Counted from the stretch's first letter, positions 25,501 through 34,525 are shown. The stretch: 64,000 nucleotides of DNA from Metaruminococcus_A sp964607135 (GCA_964607135.1 CAZSIV010000013.1:1-64000), one strand, 5' to 3'. Made by a program: numbers and translations. Notes: a model not told the origin generated them from the sequence alone.

Positions 25501-26953
25501 CGATCAGTTCCTGGACGGTTTCTAAAAGAGGGATTGTATCGGAATCCAGTGCGAGAAAATATTTTGCTTCCCTCAAAAATTCGAGATTTCCGGCAGAAAG
25601 ATAAAAATCTACATCTTCCCCGTTCATAAACCGCACCAGATCGCATACAGCCCCCCTTTTACGGTCAAATCCGCTGTACTGCTCCTGCGTTTTAGAATAT
25701 TTTCTCCTCCGCACCAACACCGTAAAACGCGCACCATAGACCCGGTTTAAGCGAACGATCTCTTCTTCCAGCGACTGAAGGAGCGGGGCATCCTCCAGCA
25801 GCTCGGGATATTCCGACGCTTTCAGGTCCGCTAAAACGCAGATTCCAATCTGGGGGGAAAACGTTTTATAGTATAAATCTTCCAAGCGCGGGGTCAATTC
25901 ACTGACATCCGCCTTTGAGGTTACCATCGTGGAGAGTGCGAGGACGGTTTTGTTTTCCGATAAAAGTTTTTCTGTGACGCGCATCCGGGGGATCGGTTCG
26001 CTTTTAATAAAAAATGCACAGATCATGTCGATTAGTTGTTTGCCAATTTCATAAAACGGGATAAATACGAGGATGGGAAGCCAGTAAGCCTGCAGTAAAA
26101 CTGCGGTCAGAAGTGAAAAAACAGCCGGCGTGACAAAAAGCGCAGGCATGTAAAAGGATTTCAGCAGGTTTGGATGGAAGGCATCATTATATTCCCGATA
26201 AAGCTGAAAGCCAATATGCTGATTCTTCGAATTTCCGTCTGGGTCTTCTGCCTGATTTAACAGCTGCTTTATCACTTCATCGTCGTTTCTCTTCCACAAA
26301 GCCGCTAATTTACTCACCTTAAAACGATACAGCGCCTTGGTTTTTCTATCCATCTTGGAGTAATCCCCTGAAGGATCCTGTTTCAACAGTTCTTCCAGAT
26401 GATTTTTGGTATTCAAGATCGCTTCAAAATCCACCGACTCCAGAGCATAGATTTGGGAAAAACAGGTTTCTAAAATATCTTCGCGGTCTTCCCCATTTCT
26501 CTCTGCAGCGACCGTATGGAGCAGCGCAATGTAGAATGCAGTTTTCAAAAATTCGTGTTCGCTGTTTGTCAGAAAACGAACTGTTTGGAACAGATCCAGG
26601 CATTCCATCAGGAAAGCTGTCGACAATTCGGTGCCGGTGGTATCGACAATAGCCTCGGCAAAACGGCAAATGTCGGGAAACCCGTTGACCTGCGGCAAAT
26701 CTTTTCTCTGCAATCCCTTCTCGCTTTCACGGATAAGTTTTTGCAAAAGAAAATAGTGTTCTGTAAACGTCCGGTCTGAGGCAGAAGGTTTACTCCTCCC
26801 AGAGGCATTTTTATAACTTTTTCTAAGCTCTTTTGCATCGAGCTTTAATTGACGGCGCAGACGTCTGAGCGGGCCATACTCTGTTCGAGACAGCCCTTGA
26901 GCCACATCGAGTAACCTCTCTTTTTCCTCTGCCAATAAAATCGTATTTGACAT
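19544..26953 (-). CDS. giant cyclic beta-1,2-glucan synthase-like protein (GT84 + GH94)
   Basis: 2469 residues from ATG 26953 (AAAGGCGG upstream). The N-terminal third is membrane-bound: helices near 255-310 flank a GT84-type glycosyltransferase domain with DSD at about 468 and QHRWIRGD further on, then more helices to about 850. A glycoamylase-like domain follows (about 950-1210, with PVSWTGTMFEYFMPEL). The C-terminal half is GH94-like, with sugar-binding domains and the catalytic region NGDWNDGLNRIG at about 2159. In Brucella and Rhizobiaceae such proteins make, cyclise and trim periplasmic beta-1,2-glucan. In Clostridia the product and its use are not established. It is transcribed alone. 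Confidence 0.88.
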   Translation of the reverse strand: MSNTILLAEEKERLLDVAQGLSRTEYGPLRRLRRQLKLDAKELRKSYKNASGRSKPSASDRTFTEHYFLLQKLIRESEKGLQRKDLPQVNGFPDICRFAEAIVDTTGTELSTAFLMECLDLFQTVRFLTNSEHEFLKTAFYIALLHTVAAERNGEDREDILETCFSQIYALESVDFEAILNTKNHLEELLKQDPSGDYSKMDRKTKALYRFKVSKLAALWKRNDDEVIKQLLNQAEDPDGNSKNQHIGFQLYREYNDAFHPNLLKSFYMPALFVTPAVFSLLTAVLLQAYWLPILVFIPFYEIGKQLIDMICAFFIKSEPIPRMRVTEKLLSENKTVLALSTMVTSKADVSELTPRLEDLYYKTFSPQIGICVLADLKASEYPELLEDAPLLQSLEEEIVRLNRVYGARFTVLVRRRKYSKTQEQYSGFDRKRGAVCDLVRFMNGEDVDFYLSAGNLEFLREAKYFLALDSDTIPLLETVQELIGTAAHPLNLPVVDETTGRVQSGYGIFVPRVSSDLSSVSKTPFAKIMGGQGGIQAYDPVSPDLYQDLFEESIFAGKGLINAALFYKLAVSLFVEETVLSHDILEGALLRTCYVSDVEFLDSFPATALSYFKRQHRWIRGDAQNTCFLFPTIPTADGGRKNPFGFLNRYKLLDNLRRAVTPVFAFLCLIVSFFTQDLFLRHSLIWIASFSMVIPYMIGIALSCLYSGAASFSSRYYSGGLPTSVELLLKALFSLLFLPHNAYLNADAAIRAWYRRGISHKNMLEWTTAAQSEKAKSTVGGMIRTFFFSVIAGAFFLLSPYGSLRFFGILFLFSFFVAIVSSEPYPSETSKIPEEMREQLINEMARMFHFYQVYANENEHYLPPDNVQFAPVYRIAHRTSPTNIGFMMLSVLAARNCDIIDDKTMLRQLEQTLDTVEHLEKWHGNLYNWYDTRTLSVLSPRFVSTVDSGNFLCSLTALKEGLKLYAQNDIAFTKIIDRLIALIEAADLSPLYDEKKELFSIGYDADEEELSSSHYDMLMSEARMTSFFAIAKKQAPVSHWGALSRRLGRLKSYKGPVSWTGTMFEYFMPELFLSCVEGSLGYEALRFCLHVQRNYAAKLKLPYGVSESGIYSFDADLNYQYKANGVQKIALKGHMNDDIVVSPYSTYLTLPFRPRDAARNLSRLRKMGMFGRFGFYEAVDFTPKRIGKQPFELIKSFMAHHVGMSILALDNALNDGIIQKYFLSDRQMKSARELLQEKITNGTDLFNEPYTEKVSRINESKVTEEFIYTKIFPQRPRVKVLSNQELTALYTDGGLELMFYRGNEILRRTVNHLKKPNGFFALLKCPGSVFSLTEAPFYGSEIDREIRFRDDRVTFSSFTEEIRTELSCQLSRSAPCEIKTVLIENRRNRELSAELLLYLEPVLAAQNEDAAHPAFSKLFVEVTYHPETNIVIARRKNRMGEDAYYLAVGFAEDLSFSLESNRENILHSPEGVFSLADAFQKDFSAKTDGVPDPCIAVRIGINLPPRGSRTLHFILSAGQTMQQAVDGLINSRMDLSKSEQSVSVTPLLQHTVVGRLADIALPQLFFEGRMNSKTLDAAAQNKLPRETLWRYGISGDYPVMLVELSGEGDKDRVRNYIELHLVLKQVGIISDLVFVYSGDPDRAESVSQMYTDISLSEFENHFQVGRDHLYYLDLSFESPDLLRFFQAVASHIASLSLSAINIPPEEYTPVAVHPVTPCESLPEGSLKVVKGAFYGHSFFAKSDTKLPWSHILANDLFGTLLTNKSLGYTWAVNSRENKLTPWSNDTMADHTGEYLLLKVGETYFNLCYGAQVEFSPEEAVYRGKAGGIEYALQVLVDPVESRKQLKLSLSNKGGEEAEIAAAYYVEPIFHADAKYKRFTTGEVKEGRCVLKNPFSEIPGSSLELFSDFEDCNFCFSSTDFFSGRWKGTKQTLPNGEPCAAVIFPQVLAPGADKTAVFMMEYKIAGEILSAKRAEPIHRFQIDTPDQPLNALFNTWIPYQAEICRMTARTGFYQCGGAYGFRDQLQDASAVLLWNPEKTRKHLLRACAYQFEEGDVLHWWHELPESAGGVKGVRTTCSDDLVWLPYAVSEYLDKTEDWGILKEKVPFAAGEALPEGEQERYIPVGVSDKSATVYEHCKRALEHAYRLGKHGLPLIGNGDWNDGLNRIGEKGIGESVWLAEFLAWTLRRFSKVCEKMRDGFYAEVCRNRAEELCDAVNRHAWDGEWYLRALADDGRVLGSKESVENTIDSLPQSFSVFLGLEPDERRTLAMESAWEHLVDQEAGIIKLFEKPFAGKMKNIGYIQSYPVGVRENGGQYTHAAVWLTMAMLLSREWEKGYRMVRMLNPVNHSSAEEQARQYLTEPYYLDGDVYANPGQYGRGGWSIYTGAAGWYYRCILETLLGFRFSGNSIRITPRTPKDWENWSVEMVYRSTALKIHFRRTGQSAIYVNGQKCDDIICDGGEKSVEVFCE

Positions 26954-27102
26954 GATGCACCGCCTTTTCACTGAAACGATTGCCGGCACCTATATTTCAT
27001 CAATCCAAACTGCCGACAACGAATTTTTTCATCCGGCCCTGACCTTTCGCTTTTTAAAGGGTTTCTATACAGGGCTTTTTCACGGATATGGGATTTTCTC
27101 AT

Positions 27103-27151
27103 AAAAAATAAGCATGGCGTTTACCAATACAAAACGTCATGCTTATTATTT
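27103..27151 (-). terminator. terminator of the aminotransferase gene
   Basis: A 16-bp stem (27107-27122 with 27132-27147, one G-U pair). On the minus strand it is followed by TTTTTATG. The remaining bases between 26954 and 27199 hold no gene. Confidence 0.88.
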
Positions 27152-27199
27152 TCTAAAATACTGTAAAAATACGAAAACGCCTTTATAAAAAGGAAATGA

Positions 27200-28480
27200 T
27201 TACCGTTCCACTTTTTCAGCAGAAGCCAGTTTTACTGCAACGCAGAAAATTTGAATTGCTTTTCTGAGTTCCTCCAGCGACGGAAAGGTAGGAGCCAACC
27301 GGATCACACGGTCATCCGGATCGATCCCATACGGAAAAGGAGCGCCTGCCGACGTCAGGGTAACGCCGGCTCCTTTACAAAGCTCCACAATGCGTTTTGC
27401 ACAGCCCGGCAAAACAGAAACCGAAATAAAATACCCACCCTTTGGTTCCGTCCAGTTTGCTATCCCAAGCGGAGCAAACTCCCGCTTGAGTGTTTCGAGG
27501 ACAAGGTCGAATTTAGGCTTGATGATTGCACGATGCTTTAACATATGTAATTTGACATTTTCGATATTTTCAAAATACCGCACATGCCGGTACTGATTCA
27601 TTTTATCCGACCCAATGGTCTGAAACGACAGATGCTTTTTGATCTCGACGAGGTTTTTTTCACTTGCCGCAAGGGCGGAAATGGATGCGCCCGGGAAAGT
27701 GACCTTTGAAAACGAGGTGAAGACATAAAGCATATCTTCCGTTCCGTTCTTTTTACATTCTTCAAAAAGGTTGAGGAGCTCCGGATGATCGTCGGTCAGA
27801 TGATGGAGACAATAGGCATTGTCCCAAAAGATCCGAAAATCCTTCGCCGCAGGTTTCAGCCTTGCAAAACGCCGCACTACGTCGTCGGAATAAATGACCC
27901 CTTCCGGGTTGGAATACATCGGCACACTCCAGATGCCTTTGACCGTCTCGTCATCACGGATCAATGACTCGACGAGATCCATGTCAGGGCCGTCCTTCAG
28001 CATAGGAATATTGACCATTTCAATCCCCAAGTCCTGGCAGATGCCAAAATGACGATCATACCCAGGGACAGGGCAGAGAAATTTTACTTTATCATACTTT
28101 CCCCAAGGCTTTTCGCTTCCATACACACCGAAAAGAACCGCACGCGCCATGGTGTCATACATCAGATTCAGGCTGGAATTTCCGCCGATGATAATATTTT
28201 CAGCAGGAACTCCCAGCACGGCCCCCATCAGACGGCGGGCTTCCAAAATCCCTTCCAGGCAGCCATAATTGCGCAGATCCAGATCTTCTTCATTTTTCCC
28301 CCACTCGCCTTGTTTTACACAGGTCAGCAATCCGTAGGACAGGTCGAGCTGTTCAGCCGACGGTACGCCGCGCGCCATATTTAAAGACAAATTCTGTTTT
28401 TGGAAATCGTGATAAGCCGTTTCTATTTTCTGCTTTTCCTTTATAAGCTCTTCCCTTGACAGACCGTCATAAAATGACAT
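27200..28480 (-). CDS. PLP-dependent aminotransferase (Aminotran_MocR type)
   Basis: 426 residues of fold type I. The start region (LSREELIKEKQKIETAYHDF) and the motif LNMARGVPSAEQLDLS are typical of the aspartate/alanine-type group that Pfam calls Aminotran_MocR. IGGNSSLNLMYDTMARA is the cofactor phosphate region, and Lys in FTSFSKVTFPGASI is the expected Schiff-base lysine. It probably transfers amino groups between aspartate or another amino acid and 2-oxoglutarate. There is no DNA-binding domain. It is a single gene with its own promoter and terminator, so the substrate cannot be read from context. Confidence 0.88.
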   Translation of the reverse strand: MSFYDGLSREELIKEKQKIETAYHDFQKQNLSLNMARGVPSAEQLDLSYGLLTCVKQGEWGKNEEDLDLRNYGCLEGILEARRLMGAVLGVPAENIIIGGNSSLNLMYDTMARAVLFGVYGSEKPWGKYDKVKFLCPVPGYDRHFGICQDLGIEMVNIPMLKDGPDMDLVESLIRDDETVKGIWSVPMYSNPEGVIYSDDVVRRFARLKPAAKDFRIFWDNAYCLHHLTDDHPELLNLFEECKKNGTEDMLYVFTSFSKVTFPGASISALAASEKNLVEIKKHLSFQTIGSDKMNQYRHVRYFENIENVKLHMLKHRAIIKPKFDLVLETLKREFAPLGIANWTEPKGGYFISVSVLPGCAKRIVELCKGAGVTLTSAGAPFPYGIDPDDRVIRLAPTFPSLEELRKAIQIFCVAVKLASAEKVER

Positions 28481-28527
28481 TACAACATCTCCTTAAACCA
28501 TTCTGCGCGATTTGATTCACCATCAAT

Positions 28528-28556
28528 ATATTATAATAAAAGCCCTTTATTTGCAA
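28528..28556 (-). promoter_or_regulatory. promoter of the aminotransferase gene
   Basis: Minus strand: TTGCAA (28551-28556), 17 bp, TAATAT (28528-28533). An overlapping TATAAT two bases nearer gives a 15-bp alternative. Confidence 0.6.
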
Positions 28557-28625
28557 CTAAAAACACACAATCCTGCGAAATCAACAAAACACGACTGAAA
28601 TTCCAGTAGATTCGTGGCGCTTTTG

Positions 28626-29906
28626 CTATTTTAAAGCTCCATAAATTGCACGATAGACCGTTTCAAGCGGAACCTCGTTTGCCTCCGCCGCTTTTTTAGC
28701 CGCCTCATATTCCGGATAACACTTTTCTATCCCATTCCATGAGCAGCGCTTTACCGCAAGCCGCCCATACTCTGTCTCAACTTCGCTGCATTCTCGTTTC
28801 ATCACGATGCGTTTATAGGTTTGATACCGCACCCCGATCGAGGTCGTTTCTTTAAAAATCCGGCCGGCGAGCGCCTGCTCCTGCCCAGGCAGACAGAGCA
28901 CGCTCAAAAGGACAGCCGGCCGATTTTTTTTCATATAGATCGGCTCAAACCAAACGTCCTTCGCACCGGCCTTAAAAAGCTGTTCCATCGCGTGGGACAG
29001 TCCCTCCGGCGTCTGGTCGTCGATATTCGTCTCTAAGACCACTACCTCTTCCTCTTTAGGTGTTCCACTCGTTTCAATTTCAAAAATACGAAGAATATTG
29101 GCCTGGGAAAAATCCTTTTTCCCAGCCCCGATTCCGGTTTTTACAATCTTGAATTGTTCCGGCAGCTCGCTCGCAGTGCGAATTCCGGCGACGATTGCCA
29201 CACCGGTCGGCGTGACCATCTCGCCCTGGTTTTCAGTGATTTTGAGGCTGATCTCATAGGAAGAAGCGATATTGATGACCGCCGGCACCGGCACCGGCAT
29301 GATGCCATGCTGGCAGCGGACGGTTCCCTGCCCTTCGCAGATATAGGGGCAGTACACCTTGGAAACGCCCAAATTATCGAGGCAAATTGCAGCGGAAACG
29401 ATGTCGACAATTGAATCCACCGCGCCAACCTCATGGAAATGAACCTCTTCAATTGGGAGCCCATGCGCCTTTGACTCCGCTTCCGCGACAATCTCGAAAA
29501 TATGTACGGCAAGCTCCTTAGCATGATTTGAAATTCCACTCTCCCGGATGATCTTGACAATATCCCCCAAATTCCGATGAGTGTGCGGATGCGTATGGTG
29601 GTGTTCATGATGTCCGTCTGCCTCATGAGGATGTGCATGTGAATGCGGATGGTCATGTCCGTGCTCTTCTCCATGAGCATGAGAGTGCCCTTCCTCGCTG
29701 TTTTCCAGATGGACGTCAAAATCCACCGCTTCGATTCCGCATTTCTTCGTTTTCCCGAGATGCAGATGATACCCCTCCAGATGGAGGCTTTCGAGACCCC
29801 TGCGGAGAACTTCCTGGTCCGCGCCCAGATCCAGCAAAGCTGCAACCGTCATATCGCCGCTGATCCCCGAACTGCACTGAAAATATAATTCCCTCATATG
29901 CTTCAT
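28626..29906 (-). CDS. larC: nickel-pincer cofactor nickel insertase LarC
   Basis: 426 residues from ATG 29906 (AAGGA seven bases upstream). The N-terminus has YFQCSSGISGDMTVAALLDLG. Residues 74-110 are a histidine-rich loop with 18 His in 37 positions, presumably binding Ni. The core contains EEVHFHEVGAVDSIVD and TPTGVAI. LarC inserts nickel into pyridinium-3,5-bisthiocarboxylate mononucleotide, using CTP, to finish the nickel-pincer cofactor of lactate racemase and related enzymes. Here larC is one uninterrupted frame, unlike the frameshift-joined larC1/larC2 of Lactobacillus plantarum. It follows larB after four bases. Confidence 0.93.
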   Translation of the reverse strand: MKHMRELYFQCSSGISGDMTVAALLDLGADQEVLRRGLESLHLEGYHLHLGKTKKCGIEAVDFDVHLENSEEGHSHAHGEEHGHDHPHSHAHPHEADGHHEHHHTHPHTHRNLGDIVKIIRESGISNHAKELAVHIFEIVAEAESKAHGLPIEEVHFHEVGAVDSIVDIVSAAICLDNLGVSKVYCPYICEGQGTVRCQHGIMPVPVPAVINIASSYEISLKITENQGEMVTPTGVAIVAGIRTASELPEQFKIVKTGIGAGKKDFSQANILRIFEIETSGTPKEEEVVVLETNIDDQTPEGLSHAMEQLFKAGAKDVWFEPIYMKKNRPAVLLSVLCLPGQEQALAGRIFKETTSIGVRYQTYKRIVMKRECSEVETEYGRLAVKRCSWNGIEKCYPEYEAAKKAAEANEVPLETVYRAIYGALK

Positions 29907-29910
29907 TCCC

Positions 29911-30657
<747 letters not shown>

Positions 30658-30659
30658 TG

Positions 30660-31463
30660 TTATTTCTCCTTTTTCAGTTGCAGATCCATGCTTCCCGACC
30701 GGAAACATTCCAGGTCGAGAGCAACATATTCAAAACCAATTTCACGCAGCCGCTTTGATATTACGAAATGATTTTGAACCGCTTGCTCCATTTCACCGGG
30801 CAACAGTTCGATCCTGGCAATTCCCCCGTGTTTCCGAACCCGCACCTGCGTAAACCCCAGAAATTTGAGGAAAGCCTCTCCCTCCTCGATCATATTCAAG
30901 GCTTCTTTTGTAATGGATGTATAGTAAGGGAGACGGGTCGCAAGACAGGGAGAAGACGGTTTCTTTGAAACCTTCATTCCAAATTCTTCGCAGAGAGCGC
31001 GGACATTCTTTTTGGTGAGCCCGCATTCCGCGGCAGGGCTGTGGATTCCCAGCTCCTTTAAAGCTTTCAGCCCCGGACGGTATTCTAAAAGATCGTCCGC
31101 ATTGGTGCCATCCAAAACGGCGGCACAGCCATTCTTTTCCGCATAATCTTTCAGCGCGCTGAAGAGCGCTTTTTTACAGCGGTAGCAGCGTTCCGGCGTA
31201 TTTTCCAAAATCTCGGGATACTGGAACTCATCGAGCTGCATCACCTTTAATGAAGCACCCAATTCATCGGTGATCTTCTTCGCTTCCTCCAGCTCGGCCA
31301 AGGGATGAAGTACTGTTTGAAATAAAACGGGGTAAACTTCGGCCCCGGAATCCAGGCTGGCTTTTAAAATCAAAGCGCTGTCAACGCCGCCTGAAAAAGC
31401 AAGGCAAATTTTAGAGGCCCCGTAAGACTGAATCGTATGTAATAATTTTTGGTACATCTTCAT
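30660..31463 (-). CDS. larE: sulfur transferase LarE of the nickel-pincer pathway
   Basis: 267 residues from ATG 31463; the spacing to GCGGAG is long, but no better start exists. The PP-loop CLAFSGGVDSALIL at about 20-33 binds ATP. A CYRC pair and the later SSPCLATRLPYY Cys are visible; in L. plantarum the latter position is the Cys whose sulfur is sacrificed, while cluster-type LarE proteins use several Cys to hold [4Fe-4S]. Which type this is cannot be settled from sequence alone. Order: DUF188-larE-larB-larC. No larA lies in the window. Confidence 0.92.
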   Translation of the reverse strand: MKMYQKLLHTIQSYGASKICLAFSGGVDSALILKASLDSGAEVYPVLFQTVLHPLAELEEAKKITDELGASLKVMQLDEFQYPEILENTPERCYRCKKALFSALKDYAEKNGCAAVLDGTNADDLLEYRPGLKALKELGIHSPAAECGLTKKNVRALCEEFGMKVSKKPSSPCLATRLPYYTSITKEALNMIEEGEAFLKFLGFTQVRVRKHGGIARIELLPGEMEQAVQNHFVISKRLREIGFEYVALDLECFRSGSMDLQLKKEK

Positions 31464-31542
31464 TGAAACCGGCGGCTCCGCAAAAGACCGCAAAAAACAG
31501 CTTTTTGCGCCCGGCTTCACTCCTTTCTGTTTTCGCTTCCTT

Positions 31543-31974
31543 TTACGATTGAAAAAGAGCCCGTAATGTTTGGCAAAATGCTTCGTTCTGCTCGGTTTTC
31601 CGTTTAGAGGGGCCTCGCAAGCGCCCGCCCGCATTTCTGATTTTTCTGGCGGTGTGCCTCGCCATCAAATAGGAATCGATATTGTCCTCGGTAAATAAAA
31701 CGCCGTCCTGGCTCAGCACAAGGGCTCTTCTAGCCAGACAAAGGGCAGCGAGTCCATAATCCTGTGTTACGACAATGTCCCCCTCTTCCAATCGATTGAC
31801 CAGTGCGAAATCGGCGCTGTCCGCCCCCTTTGATACGGTGAGCACCTCCGCATCGTACTTTGAAAAGCTGTGAGAAGTGTCACAGACCAAAAGCACCGGG
31901 CACTGATGCTCTTTTGCAATTTTCAGTGTTTCTTTAATCACCGGGCAGCCGTCGGCATCGACCAGTAATTTCAT
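31543..31974 (-). CDS. YaiI/YqxD family protein (DUF188)
   Basis: 143 residues from ATG 31974, nine bases after AAGGG. The fold is PIN-like: LLVDADGCPVIKE at the N-terminus, then DIVVTQDYGLAALCL, whose acidic residues suggest a nuclease-type metal site. The function of the family is unproven. It is the first gene of the lar operon, 79 bp before larE. Confidence 0.9.
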   Translation of the reverse strand: MKLLVDADGCPVIKETLKIAKEHQCPVLLVCDTSHSFSKYDAEVLTVSKGADSADFALVNRLEEGDIVVTQDYGLAALCLARRALVLSQDGVLFTEDNIDSYLMARHTARKIRNAGGRLRGPSKRKTEQNEAFCQTLRALFQS

Positions 31975-32005
31975 GACGAGCATCCCTTCATTCAGTGTCT
32001 AACTT

Positions 32006-32034
32006 ATTATAATACAGGAACACTTTTGATGCAA
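32006..32034 (-). promoter_or_regulatory. SigA-type promoter of the DUF188-lar operon
   Basis: Minus strand: TTGCAT (32029-32034), 17 bp, perfect TATAAT (32006-32011), about 25 bases before the likely start of the first gene. Confidence 0.75.
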
Positions 32035-32103
32035 AGATATTTTCCCTTAAAAATAACGCCGCAGACTTTTGTTCCATATTTCTGGCCGGGTTTCTCTTAA
32101 AAT

Positions 32104-32136
32104 AAAGCAGCTCCGCAGCAAACGCCCACGGAGCTG
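32104..32136 (-). terminator. terminator of the small gene at 32152
   Basis: CAGCTCCG and CGGAGCTG form an 8-bp stem with a 13-base loop, followed on the minus strand by CTTTATTTTA. Confidence 0.7.
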
Positions 32137-32151
32137 TCTTCAGCTTTTGAC

Positions 32152-32349
32152 TCACAGCAATGTCATCAGTTCATCCCGCATATTTTCAAGATGCTCAATC
32201 TCAAAAGAGACCGCGTGCTTGAGCATCCCGTTGTAGAGATTGCCCGCATGGGTGGGCTGCTCATCTCTGTCCTGAAGGTTGTTCATCCCGTGTTTCAGCT
32301 CTTTGATCTGAGAATTCATATAATTCTTGACAATCTGTCTCGCGTCCAT
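32152..32349 (-). CDS. small acidic-helical protein of unknown function
   Basis: 65 residues from ATG 32349, or 68 from ATG 32358, which is almost touching its AAGGGG site. It is predicted to be largely helical (DARQIVKNYMNSQIKELKHG, later HAVSFEIEHLENMRDELMTLL), with no signal peptide, membrane segment or Cys. It has a good ribosome binding site and its own terminator, so it is probably real. I do not recognise a family. It lies between the lar operon and the deacetylase gene. Confidence 0.6.
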   Translation of the reverse strand: MDARQIVKNYMNSQIKELKHGMNNLQDRDEQPTHAGNLYNGMLKHAVSFEIEHLENMRDELMTLL

Positions 32350-32486
32350 AATTTCCATTCCCCTTTTATAAAAGTTCTGGAATTATTATATCCGCTTTCT
32401 GTAAAAATACACCTTGGATTCAAAGGACCGCTCTTCGTTATTCAGATACAGCGGCCGTATTCACCATAGGACAAATTCGCAGTTTA

Positions 32487-33323
32487 TCAGAGCGCAACTG
32501 CCTTTCCCGGGCCGATTTCCAGCGTTTCATCGTCAAACTGACACCAGACCGAAAGAACGGACGGATTGTAAACCGTTTTTCCGTCTGCGGAAAAGACAAG
32601 CCGGTTATAGGCTTCGCAATAATCGTAAACCTCCAAATTGGTAGCATACCAGATATCCTCTTTTTCCGAAATGACTCGCAGGAACGCCTCAATTCGATCC
32701 CAGTTGCCGTTTACTTCAAATTCATAGCTGTGCCCCCAGAGGTAGAACAGCCAGGAGCTGCGCTCCGGCGTCTCTGAAACGAACTGTTCGGCAAGTTCCA
32801 TCAGCTTCGGATCATCGTGATGGCAGGTTGCGCCCAAGCGGAGCCAATCCGCCGGGAGCTTAAAGCTGTGGTGGGATTCCACCGTGCGGGCGTAAACAAT
32901 CCCAGCCGCCCGGAGCAGCTCGACGACTGTGTCGTTGTACGTCCCATAAGGGTACGCAAATCCCCGAATTAACCGGCCAAACTGATTTTCCAGCGCAGTC
33001 CGATCATCCAGAATCTCCTTCATCGCCTGAGAGGGCGCAAGCTGCTCCAAAAAAGGATGGGTCGAGGAATGTCCGGCGACCTCTGCCAGCGGATTATTAT
33101 AAAGCCTGCTGACCGCGTTTTCCGGCATCCGGCGGTGAATCGTCCCCGCGGGATAGACCGTCCCTTCCGGCGGATAGCAGCCGGAATTGAGATTAAAGGT
33201 GCATTTTACACGATATTTTTCCAAAAGCTCGATCAGTCTGATATCCTGTTCTACGCCGTCATCATAACTTAGAGTGAGCGCCTTGGGCCTTCCCTCCGGA
33301 AAGCGCATATAACGATGGTTCAT
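32487..33323 (-). CDS. polysaccharide deacetylase (NodB-homology) family protein
   Basis: 278 residues. NodB motifs are visible: TLSYDDG (motif 1, catalytic Asp pair), HSSTHPF (motif 2, metal His), FAYPYGTYND (motif 3) and a late LWGHSYEF. There is no signal peptide, so it is probably cytoplasmic and acts on a soluble sugar or a related C-N bond. It lies 95 bp behind a Gfo/Idh/MocA oxidoreductase gene on the same strand, which suggests joint sugar metabolism. The start is supported only by a weak site. Confidence 0.85.
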   Translation of the reverse strand: MNHRYMRFPEGRPKALTLSYDDGVEQDIRLIELLEKYRVKCTFNLNSGCYPPEGTVYPAGTIHRRMPENAVSRLYNNPLAEVAGHSSTHPFLEQLAPSQAMKEILDDRTALENQFGRLIRGFAYPYGTYNDTVVELLRAAGIVYARTVESHHSFKLPADWLRLGATCHHDDPKLMELAEQFVSETPERSSWLFYLWGHSYEFEVNGNWDRIEAFLRVISEKEDIWYATNLEVYDYCEAYNRLVFSADGKTVYNPSVLSVWCQFDDETLEIGPGKAVAL

Positions 33324-33418
33324 ATTGATTACCCGCGATACAGGCCATATAAATGGATGAAATCTCCCTTTTATATCGGTATCGCCCTTTCGTTCTTATT
33401 TTTCAGGTGCAATCCCCG

Positions 33419-34525
33419 TTAAAATTCGCCTTTTACCTTGCTGAAACGAACCGGCTCCGGGCGCTCCGCCCGGGAAAGAACCGGGATGCACCCTTTGGTT
33501 TCGCTGCTTTTCTCCAACGCCTCACTGATCTCCAGAACGTGATACATCAGTTCTACACTGGAACGGGGCGGGCGCTTTTCGTCGATCGCCTGCGCCAGAT
33601 CCGCCACGCCGATGCCACGTGTATCTTCAGAATATCCATATAAAACCGGCATCTCTGTGTACTCCTTATCACCCGAACGGCTTAATTTTACAGAACCGCC
33701 GAACATAAAGGGCTGACGGTCGACAAGAAGCGTACCCTCCGTGCCGAAAATTTTAAAGCCGTGGGTGTCCGGACCCTGCACGTCAAAACTCAGGAAAAGT
33801 GTCCCTAAAATCCCGGAAGCGAATTTCAAAATGCCAGTCTGAAAGGTCGGCACCTCAACGTCAATCCGCTTTCCGTAATGCGGCTGGCTGGTAATTACAC
33901 GCTGGGGAGAAGTTATGCGGGACATCCCCATCACTTCTTCTACGCTTCCAAGCAGATAAACCAGCGAGGTCAGATAATAAGGACCGACATCCAGCATCGG
34001 GCCGGCACCCTTTTTATAAAAGAACTCGGGGTTTGGATGCCACCGTTCATTTCCGGCGTTGGTCATAAACGCCTGTGCGCCGATCGGCGTACCGATCAGC
34101 CCATCGTCCAGACAGCGGCGCGCCGTCTGCATCATGCTGCCGAAGGTCGTATCCGGCGCCCCCGCGACAAGCAGCCCCTTTTCCGCGGCAAATTCACAGA
34201 TTTTTTTCCCTTCCTCCAAGCTGACTCCCAACGGCTTTTCAGTGTAAACATGCTTGCCCGCTTTCAGCGCCTTCATCGTCACTTCAAAATGGTCGTCCGG
34301 CCGGGTGAGGTTGACGACGATCTCGACCTCCGGGTCAGCGCAGATCTCATCGATTGTCCGGTAAACATTGGGGACGCGATATTCCTCCGCAACAGCAACC
34401 GCCTTTTCATACCGATGGGTGCAAACGCCGTACAGCTCGAGGTTCTGAAAAACATTCTTGATATTTTTCAGATAGATGTCGCTGATATCCCCCAAACCGA
34501 TTACCGCTACCTTTTTTTGCTGCAT
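33419..34525 (-). CDS. Gfo/Idh/MocA-family oxidoreductase
   Basis: 368 residues from ATG 34525, with GAGG eight bases upstream. The Rossmann motif is VAVIGLGDISDIYLKN; EKPLGVSLEEGKKIC carries the conserved Lys, and a Gfo/Idh C-terminal domain follows with GAGPMLDVGPYYLTSLVYLLG. Such enzymes oxidise or reduce sugar-type substrates with NAD(P). The substrate is not deducible; the deacetylase behind it points to a sugar or amino sugar. Confidence 0.88.
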   Translation of the reverse strand: MQQKKVAVIGLGDISDIYLKNIKNVFQNLELYGVCTHRYEKAVAVAEEYRVPNVYRTIDEICADPEVEIVVNLTRPDDHFEVTMKALKAGKHVYTEKPLGVSLEEGKKICEFAAEKGLLVAGAPDTTFGSMMQTARRCLDDGLIGTPIGAQAFMTNAGNERWHPNPEFFYKKGAGPMLDVGPYYLTSLVYLLGSVEEVMGMSRITSPQRVITSQPHYGKRIDVEVPTFQTGILKFASGILGTLFLSFDVQGPDTHGFKIFGTEGTLLVDRQPFMFGGSVKLSRSGDKEYTEMPVLYGYSEDTRGIGVADLAQAIDEKRPPRSSVELMYHVLEISEALEKSSETKGCIPVLSRAERPEPVRFSKVKGEF

